This document shows positions 30,451 to 35,177 of a stretch of 35,177 nt of DNA, one piece after another; position 1 is the first letter of the stretch; each line of letters begins with the position of its first letter. Below the pieces are notes generated by a model. The model had not been told where the DNA came from and did no database searches. It was given only the letters and a program-made list of their open reading frames with translations. Made by a program: the position numbers and the translations under genes. The stretch is from Pseudomonadota bacterium (GTDB lineage: Bacteria; Myxococcota_A; UBA796; SXON01), in assembly GCA_030684355.1 (NCBI GenBank), contig JAUXTN010000023.1:1-35177 (forward strand), in the 5' to 3' direction.

Positions 30451-31317
30451 ATGTACACGATCCACCACTTGAACTGCGGGACCCTCTGCCCCTGGGGCGG
30501 CAGCTTCGTCGACGGCTACTCCGACGGGCTCCACGCGCGCCTCGTCTGCCACTGCCTCCTCATCGAGACCGACGAGGGCCTCGTGCTCGTCGACACCGGG
30601 TTCGGCGCCCGCGACGTGGCGGAGCCCCACCCGCGGCTCTCCTCCTTGTTCACGACGATCCTGCGGCCGCGGCTCCTGATGGAGGAGACGGCGCTCGCGC
30701 AGGTGCACGCACGCGGCTTCCGCGCGGAGGACGTGCGCCACATCGTGCTGACGCACCTCGACTTCGACCACGCCGGCGGGATCGCCGACTTCCCGCACGC
30801 GCTGGTGCACCTGCTCGCGGACGAGCTCGACGCCGCCGGGCGACGCGAGGGGCTGGTCGCGCGCGGCCGCTACCGCCCGGACCAATGGAACGCGGACGTG
30901 CGGTGGCGCCCCTACCGCGCCGAGGGCGAGCCCTGGTTCGGCTTCCCGGCGGTGCGCGCCGTGGACGGGCTCCCGCCCGACATCCTGCTCATCCCCCTCG
31001 CCGGCCACACCGCGGGGCACGCCGGGGTGGCCGTCCGCGGGCGGGACCGCTGGATGCTGCACGCGGGCGACGCGTACTTCTTCCGCGACGAGCTCGACCC
31101 GAAGACCCCGGCGTGCACGCCCGGCCTCGCCGCCTACCAGTCGCTCATGGAGGTCGACCCCGATCTCCGGAAGGCCAACCAGGCACGGCTGCGCGAGCTG
31201 TCCCGTCATCATGGCGGAGACGTACGGATCTTCTGCGCGCACGACGCCATCGAGCTCGAGGGGCGGGGCCGCGCGATCGGGGCCCGCCGGCCGGCGCGGG
31301 TGCTCGAGCCGGCGTAG
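30451..31317 (+). CDS. Metallo-beta-lactamase-fold hydrolase, lactonase-like
   Basis: 288 residues from ATG 30451. Seen: IHHLNCGTLCPWGG at the start, LVLVDTGFGA, and LTHLDFDHAGG around residues 100-110 with metal ligands His102, Asp104, Asp106 and His107. This is an H-x-D-x-D-H variant of the usual HxHxDH; the downstream ligands LAGHTAGHAGV and LHAGDAYFF are present. The overall order and the size match the family that includes quorum-quenching lactonases, although activity could equally be on other esters, lactones or phosphodiesters. No signal peptide, so cytoplasmic. It forms a likely operon with the upstream small membrane protein. Confidence 0.87.
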   Translation: MYTIHHLNCGTLCPWGGSFVDGYSDGLHARLVCHCLLIETDEGLVLVDTGFGARDVAEPHPRLSSLFTTILRPRLLMEETALAQVHARGFRAEDVRHIVLTHLDFDHAGGIADFPHALVHLLADELDAAGRREGLVARGRYRPDQWNADVRWRPYRAEGEPWFGFPAVRAVDGLPPDILLIPLAGHTAGHAGVAVRGRDRWMLHAGDAYFFRDELDPKTPACTPGLAAYQSLMEVDPDLRKANQARLRELSRHHGGDVRIFCAHDAIELEGRGRAIGARRPARVLEPA

Positions 31318-31369
31318 GCGCGCGCTCGGCTGGCTTCACAAGTTTCTTACAGCGGAGTGTCAAAAATCG

Positions 31370-31399
31370 TTCCAGCGCGGGCGCGATCCGATCTACAAC
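31370..31399 (+). promoter_or_regulatory. Possible promoter TTCCAG-N18-TACAAC, start at +7
   Basis: TTCCAG (31370-31375) and TACAAC (31394-31399) precede ATG 31406 by the same 7-base spacing seen at other genes. The intergenic region 31330-31371 is noticeably less GC-rich than its surroundings. Confidence 0.4.
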
Positions 31400-31405
31400 C
31401 CATGG

Positions 31406-32608
31406 ATGCGCACCCTCGCCTTCCTGCTCCTCCTGCCCGCGTGCGGAACCGAGGTCGTGCTCACCGACCCGGCCACGCTCTCCGGCCCCCGCGCGGCGGC
31501 GTCCGACACCGACCCGCCCGACGCGCTCGTGGATTGCGACGGCGGGGGAGACTTCGAGACGATCACCGCGGCCATCGCCGCGGCGGCCGACGGGGACCTC
31601 CTCCACGTCGCGCCCTGCACGTACGAAGAGGCGATCGACTTCGACGGGAAGTCGCTCCGCATCGTGTCGACCGACGGGTCCGCGGACACCATCCTCCAGC
31701 CGCGCGGGGGCGGCGCCGCCGTCCGGGCGGTGCTCGGCGAGGGCACCGGGACCCGGCTCGAGGGCTTCACCATCTCGGGCGGCGGGAGCGGCAGCGAGGC
31801 CACGGTCAACGTCGACTTCGCGTCCCTGCGGCTGGTCGACGTGGTCATCGAGGACGGCCGCGGCTGGACCACGCTCTACGGATCGAGCGCGGACGTCGAG
31901 CTCTCCGGGGTCACCATCGCCGGAAACCGCACGGGCTACGGCATCGCGATCTACATGAGCCGCGGGGGCCTCGTCGCCTCCGACATCTACGTCGACTGCG
32001 ACAGCGGCAGCGTCGGCGCGGAGCTCGGCCACGGCTCCGCGGTGTTCGACCGCGCGGAGTTCGCGTGCCGCGGCGCGGTGGCGACCAACTGGGCCCACGC
32101 GGTCGGGCGCATCCAGCGCAGCGTGCTCGACGGCGGTGTCACCATCGAGTCGGAGGACGACCACTACGACGACTACGTGACCCTCGCCAACACCGTGGTG
32201 TCCGGCGGCGTGAGCGCGCTGTACGGCTCCGTGGTGGTGCGCAACAGCGTCGTCTCCGGCGGCATCGCCCTCTCCCAGGTCTACCTCGCGAGCAGCATCG
32301 AGGGCAGCGTGGTGTCGGGCGCCACGTGTGGCATCAACGCGGACACCGACGACTTCACCATCCGGAACAACGTGTTCTGGGGCAACACCGCGAACGTCTG
32401 CGGGTTGCCCGTCGAGCCCGTCGGCACCAACGACAACGTCGCGGGGGACCCCCTCTTCACCGACTCCGCCGGCGGCGACTGGAGCCTCCTGGCCGGGAGC
32501 CCCGGCATCGACGGTGGGCCCGACGAGGAGGGATACGCCGACGTGGACGGCACCCGGAACGACATCGGCGTGTACGGTGGCCCGCTCTCCATCGGGGGTG
32601 GCTGGTGA
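31406..32608 (+). CDS. Right-handed beta-helix lipoprotein, first paralogue
   Basis: 400 residues from ATG 31406. MRTLAFLLLLPAC gives lipobox Cys13. After a short Asp/Pro linker, residues about 45-105 hold VDCDGGGDFETITAAIAAA, GDLLHVAPCTYEEAI and the IVSTDGSADTILQ cap, a pattern like the N-terminal cap of pectin-methylesterase-type and other parallel beta-helix proteins. Many short strands with regular small and hydrophobic residues follow (LRLVDVVIEDGRG, AVFDRAEFACRGA, VTLANTVVSGGV). The end holds CGINADTDDFTIRNNVFWG, NTANVCGL and DVDGTRNDIGVYGGP, shared with the next gene. No pectate-lyase or esterase active-site set is evident, so adhesion or surface structure is as likely as catalysis. 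The GTGA overlap at 32605-32608 couples it to its paralogue. Confidence 0.85.
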   Translation: MRTLAFLLLLPACGTEVVLTDPATLSGPRAAASDTDPPDALVDCDGGGDFETITAAIAAAADGDLLHVAPCTYEEAIDFDGKSLRIVSTDGSADTILQPRGGGAAVRAVLGEGTGTRLEGFTISGGGSGSEATVNVDFASLRLVDVVIEDGRGWTTLYGSSADVELSGVTIAGNRTGYGIAIYMSRGGLVASDIYVDCDSGSVGAELGHGSAVFDRAEFACRGAVATNWAHAVGRIQRSVLDGGVTIESEDDHYDDYVTLANTVVSGGVSALYGSVVVRNSVVSGGIALSQVYLASSIEGSVVSGATCGINADTDDFTIRNNVFWGNTANVCGLPVEPVGTNDNVAGDPLFTDSAGGDWSLLAGSPGIDGGPDEEGYADVDGTRNDIGVYGGPLSIGGGW

Positions 32609-33918
32609 GCCGCGGGACGCTCGCGGCTTCCGCGCTCCTGCCGCTGTTCCTGGTCGCGTGCGAGCCGGGCGGCATCACCGTGGGTGACAAGGCCGACACG
32701 GGGATCGGTGACACCGACCCCGGCGACACCGACACCGACACCGACGTGGACGACACGGGTGACACCGACCCGGATGACACGGACACCGGTGACACGGACG
32801 ACACCGGCGGGCCGATCCTCCCCACCTACGATTGGTTGGTGGACTGTAACGGCGGCGGCGACTTCACCACGATCCAAGCGGCCATCGAGGCCGCCACGTC
32901 GGGGGACCGCATCGCGCTCGCGCCGTGCGAGTACCACGAGCGCATCGACTACATCTCGAAGTACCTCGACATCTACGGCCTCGAAGGCTCGGCCAACACG
33001 ACGATTGACGGCGACTACACGGGCACCGTCGTCAACGTGGAGAACGCCGAGAGCGACGGCACCCGGCTCGCGGGTGTGTCGATCGAGGACGGCATCGATG
33101 GCACGCAGGGCTCCGCGCTCGAGGTCTACTACGCGTCGCTGAAGCTCGAGGACGTGGTGTTCGCCGGCAACGGCGAGAGCTTCGCCGTGGCGCACCTCAA
33201 CGTCGCGTGGGTCGACATGGTGGACGTTGTGTTCGAGGACAACGACATCGTCGCCGGGGGCCAGGCCATCTTCGCCGACGGTGGCATCCTCACGGCCACG
33301 GGCCTGCGCGCCGACTGCGGTGCCGGGGACTACGCGCTCTGGCAACACACCGCGACGCTGCTCCTGGACACGGAGCTCACCTGCGACGCCGGGTACGGCC
33401 TGCTCTCCTACCACGGCGAGATCCAGGTCAAGCGCTCGCGCATCGAGGGCGGGATCGCGGGGATCTACGCCTATGACGAGGAGGACACCCCGTCGGAGCG
33501 AGCCTACGTGTACAACTCGGCCATCGGCGGCGGCGTCGAGGGTGCGCGTTTCGAGTACATGAGCGTGTACGTCGCGAACAGCGTGTTCTGGGGCGCGGAC
33601 GCCGGCCTGGCGTTGCTCGCGAACAGCACGACGAGCTGGATGATCTCCAGCGTGTTCACCGGCAGCGCGTGTGGCATCAGCGCGGACGTGGCGCACACCG
33701 CGAGCCACAACGCGTTCTGGGGCAACACGGCGGACACGTGCGGCCTGACCGCGACGAGCTCCGTCACCTCCGACCCCGGCTTCGCCTCGTTCCCCGACGA
33801 TCTCTCGGTCGACGCGTCGAGCCCCCTGGTGAACGCCGGGTACCCCGACGCCGCGTGGGACGACGTGGACGGGACGCGGAACGACATCGGCCTCGGCGGC
33901 GGGCGCTGGGCCGAGTAG
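32605..33918 (+). CDS. Right-handed beta-helix lipoprotein, second paralogue with Asp/Thr-rich linker
   Basis: 437 residues from GTG 32605. MSRGTLAASALLPLFLVAC gives lipobox Cys19. Residues about 27-70 are a low-complexity spacer of Asp-Thr-Asp repeats, longer than in the first copy, which would hold the domain away from the membrane. The helix cap repeats the pattern of the neighbour: VDCNGGGDFTTIQAAIEAA, GDRIALAPCEYHERI and GLEGSANTTIDG. The C-terminal part matches too: CGISADVAHTASHNAFWGN, TADTCGL, and DVDGTRNDIGLGGG. The paired Cys bracketing the last coils is kept in both. Tandem duplication is the simplest origin. A hairpin with a short T-run lies immediately after the stop. Confidence 0.85.
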   Translation: MSRGTLAASALLPLFLVACEPGGITVGDKADTGIGDTDPGDTDTDTDVDDTGDTDPDDTDTGDTDDTGGPILPTYDWLVDCNGGGDFTTIQAAIEAATSGDRIALAPCEYHERIDYISKYLDIYGLEGSANTTIDGDYTGTVVNVENAESDGTRLAGVSIEDGIDGTQGSALEVYYASLKLEDVVFAGNGESFAVAHLNVAWVDMVDVVFEDNDIVAGGQAIFADGGILTATGLRADCGAGDYALWQHTATLLLDTELTCDAGYGLLSYHGEIQVKRSRIEGGIAGIYAYDEEDTPSERAYVYNSAIGGGVEGARFEYMSVYVANSVFWGADAGLALLANSTTSWMISSVFTGSACGISADVAHTASHNAFWGNTADTCGLTATSSVTSDPGFASFPDDLSVDASSPLVNAGYPDAAWDDVDGTRNDIGLGGGRWAE

Positions 33919-33919
33919 C

Positions 33920-33942
33920 GGGGCCGGGCAGCAGGCCCCTTT
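33920..33942 (+). terminator. Hairpin terminator after the beta-helix pair
   Basis: GGGGCC (33920-33925) pairs with GGCCCC (33934-33939) across 8 bases and is followed by TTT. The position 2 bases after the stop fits a short intrinsic terminator. Confidence 0.55.
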
Positions 33943-33968
33943 GTCGGTCGATGCTCGGGCCCGGTGCG

Positions 33969-34000
33969 TAGCCTGTTCTCGGTCCCTCGCGTCGCGAGGG
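33969..34000 (+). promoter_or_regulatory. -10-like TAGCCT followed by an 8-1-8 inverted repeat
   Basis: TAGCCT (33969-33974) would start transcription near 33981. CCCTCGCG (33984-33991) and CGCGAGGG (33993-34000) form a near-perfect palindrome just inside the start, a typical place for a repressor operator. A GAGG Shine-Dalgarno follows before ATG 34023. Confidence 0.45.
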
Positions 34001-34022
34001 GCCACGAACACCCGAGGTAGCG

Positions 34023-34658
34023 ATGGACGACACGCGCCTGTACCTGCCCATTCTCCTGGGGACCGTGCGACAGGGCCGCGAGACCGAGAAGGTGGCGCGG
34101 CTCCTGCTCGACCGGGTCGGGCGGCATCCCGAGATCCGGACCGAGCTGTTCGATCCCCGCGAGATGGTCCTGCCCATGGACGACGAGGGCCAGTCCCTGA
34201 AGTTCGAGAACCCGGCGTGGCGCAACGCGGTGATGCAGGCCGACGGACTCATCCTCGTCTCTCCGGAGTACAACCACGGCTACCCGGGGAGCCTCAAGCG
34301 CGCGCTCGACGTGCTGCTGACGGAGTACGTGCACCGTGCGGTGGGCCTCGTCGGAGTGTCGGCGGGCGGCTTCGGCGGGGCCCGGGCGCTCGAGAAGCTC
34401 GTGGGCGTCGTGCGCGAGCTCGGCCTCATGGTGACGTTCACCGATCTCAACGTGTCGAACGTGGGCTCGCTCTTCGACGAGGCGGGCGCGCTCACGGACC
34501 CCTCGTTCGACAAGCGGCTCGACCGGTTCCTCACCGAGCTCGTCTGGGTGGCCCGCACCTTGCGGTGGGGCCGCCAGAACCTGCCCAGCGCCTACGACCA
34601 GCGGCTGAGCAAGCTCCAGGCCGAGTGGGACGCGCACATGGCTCGCCGCCCGGGGTGA
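34023..34658 (+). CDS. NADPH-dependent FMN reductase family protein
   Basis: 211 residues from ATG 34023. Seen: the flavodoxin-like start YLPILLGTVRQGRETEKVA with its phosphate-binding loop (13-21), DGLILVSPEYNHGYPGSLK with the signature SPEYNHGYPG at 80-89, and GLVGVSAGGFGGARAL near residue 115. The chain continues with two C-terminal helices beyond the usual core. Family members reduce FMN, quinones, chromate or azo dyes with NAD(P)H as cytoplasmic dimers; the natural substrate cannot be told. The palindrome upstream suggests inducible control. The stop lies in a 23-bp tandem duplication. Confidence 0.9.
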   Translation: MDDTRLYLPILLGTVRQGRETEKVARLLLDRVGRHPEIRTELFDPREMVLPMDDEGQSLKFENPAWRNAVMQADGLILVSPEYNHGYPGSLKRALDVLLTEYVHRAVGLVGVSAGGFGGARALEKLVGVVRELGLMVTFTDLNVSNVGSLFDEAGALTDPSFDKRLDRFLTELVWVARTLRWGRQNLPSAYDQRLSKLQAEWDAHMARRPG

Positions 34659-34693
34659 GCACGGCGCGGCGCCCGGGGTGAGCACGGCGTAGC
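34648..34693. repeat. 23-bp tandem duplication spanning the FMN reductase stop
   Basis: GCCCGGGGTGAGCACGGCG occurs at 34648-34666 and again at 34671-34689, giving two 23-base units. Each includes a TGA; the first (34656-34658) is the stop codon, the second is out of frame. Confidence 0.85.
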
Positions 34694-35024
34694 GCCCGTC
34701 CTGCGTCAGCGTGTGCGTCTCAGCGTGCGCTCCTCCTGCGTCAGCGTGCGCTTCGACTGGCAGGCTCTGAGCGCCTCGATCTCCTTCGACTGCTGGTCGA
34801 TTGTGGCCTGCGCCATGCGCTTCAGCTCCGGATCGACGGGCGCAGCGGCCATCAACACCGCCACGCTCACCACGGAGACCAACCCCAGTACGCCAGTACG
34901 CGTGCAAGCATCGGAATTGGCCCTCCATCCCCAAGGCAGGCCCCGGGTAGAAGGCGGACAGTCCCGTCACCGGTGCGCCGGGTCGCGTCTGGTTCGACCT
35001 CGCAGGAGTCGGAGCAAAAACTCG
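34659..35024. other. Stretch without a confident gene
   Basis: Apart from one weak small ORF (34706-34882, minus) and repeated GCGTCAGCGTG motifs near 34703-34750, I see no coding signal, RNA gene or mobile element here. The right end is the spacer downstream of the ribosomal operon terminator. Confidence 0.5.
34706..34882 (-). CDS. Possible small exported protein
   Basis: 58 residues if TTG 34882 is used; GTG 34873 and 34870 are alternatives, and there is no ATG upstream of the hydrophobic part. The start MVSVVSVAVLMAAAPVD looks like a short signal peptide with an AAA cleavage site. The rest, DPELKRMAQATIDQQSKEIE and ALRACQSKRTLTQEE, is a charged amphipathic helix that could be a coiled coil. 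No Shine-Dalgarno or clear promoter is seen, so it may be spurious. The codon pattern is only partly typical. Confidence 0.35.
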   Translation of the reverse strand: MVSVVSVAVLMAAAPVDPELKRMAQATIDQQSKEIEALRACQSKRTLTQEERTLRRTR

Positions 35025-35060
35025 AAGGGCCCCCTCCAGCTTTCGCTGAAGGGGGCCCTT
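35016..35060 (-). terminator. Intrinsic terminator of the rRNA operon
   Basis: On the minus strand a 16-bp stem (35060-35045 with 35040-35025, one mismatch, TTTC/GAAA loop) is followed after 4 bases by TTTTT (35020-35016). It lies directly downstream of the 5S rRNA and is the strongest terminator in the window. Confidence 0.92.
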
Positions 35061-35066
35061 GTAAAG

Positions 35067-35177
35067 GCGGCCGGCAGTTACCTACTCTCCCACAGCGTTG
35101 CCGCTGCAGTACCATCGGCGCAAGAAGGCTTGACTTCCGTGTTCGGAATGGGAACGGGTATGACCCTTCCGCTATCG
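35067..35177 (-). rRNA. rrf: 5S ribosomal RNA (5' end beyond the window)
   Basis: The reverse strand reads as the conserved 5S core: GGGTCATACCCGTTCCCATT, CCGAACACGGAAGTCAAGCC, GCGCCGATGGTACTGC and GGGAGAGTAGGTAACTGCC. Alignment in mind with the Escherichia coli molecule suggests about 11 bases of the 5' end lie outside the window. The rest of the rrn operon (23S) should lie to the right. The 3' end is estimated from the pairing of the closing stem. Confidence 0.95.

Noticed and set aside
31335..31363. TTGACA on the minus strand with a hexamer TGTGAA 17 bases on
   Set aside because: The downstream hexamer is poor and it would only drive antisense RNA into the metallo-hydrolase gene; kept as chance in an AT-richer patch.
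34867..35115. 82-residue minus-strand open frame running from the 5S rRNA
   Set aside because: It begins inside the 5S rRNA gene and crosses the rRNA terminator.

Overview
The window reads as chromosomal DNA from a very GC-rich bacterium whose codon third positions are almost all G or C. The gene content suggests Myxococcota or a related uncultured lineage formerly grouped with the Deltaproteobacteria: many exported lipoproteins, MopE-type metal-binding repeats, a DUF1501 protein beside a DUF1549-like cytochrome, sulfatase-like hydrolases and beta-helix lipoproteins. This is inference from families and composition. Two families (the AMIN-like lipoprotein and the DUF3516 helicase) are better known to me from Actinobacteria. 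No transposase, phage gene, integrase, CRISPR array or tRNA was seen. The right edge enters a ribosomal operon on the minus strand (5S rRNA plus its terminator).

Layout. 1-459: end of an unrecognised gene. 525-4634: four tightly packed plus-strand genes (lipoprotein, DUF1549-like haem lipoprotein, Tat-exported DUF1501 protein, small monohaem cytochrome lipoprotein), the last three coupled by stop/start overlaps. 4635-6044 (minus): lipoprotein with seven Cys-paired RCC1-like repeats. 6107-8890: short-chain dehydrogenase (minus) divergent from an exported sulfatase-like hydrolase. 8894-9964 (minus): class II fructose-bisphosphate aldolase with a structured leader. 10208-13165: large lipoprotein of 12 MopE-type repeats with a nidogen-like end. 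13248-17547: NHEJ cluster ku-ligD plus a YihY-family membrane protein. 17577-18579 (minus): CutA and a CTP-dependent lipid kinase family protein. 18684-20968: polytopic membrane protein and a seven-repeat FG-GAP propeller lipoprotein. 21138-23098 (minus): glutathione-dependent formaldehyde detoxification pair. 23228-26948: AMIN-like lipoprotein (minus), a small exported protein and a Ski2-like helicase. 27007-29814: second sulfatase-like lipoprotein and EF-hand lipoprotein, converging on a further lipoprotein. 29986-31317: small membrane protein and a metallo-beta-lactamase-fold hydrolase. 31406-33918: tandem paralogous beta-helix lipoproteins. 34023-34658: NADPH-dependent FMN reductase. 34659-35177: weak small ORF, rRNA terminator and 5S rRNA.

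Themes. About 12 of roughly 28 genes encode predicted lipoproteins, several with unusually short signal peptides. A -10-like hexamer of form TAnnnT lies 7-9 bases before the start codon of several genes, which suggests leaderless transcripts. Short tandem duplications recur at gene 3' ends. The strongest candidates for a little-described system are the four-gene haem/DUF1501 cluster and the two exported seven-repeat propeller lipoproteins, one with a strict C-x4-DG-x3-C pair in every repeat.
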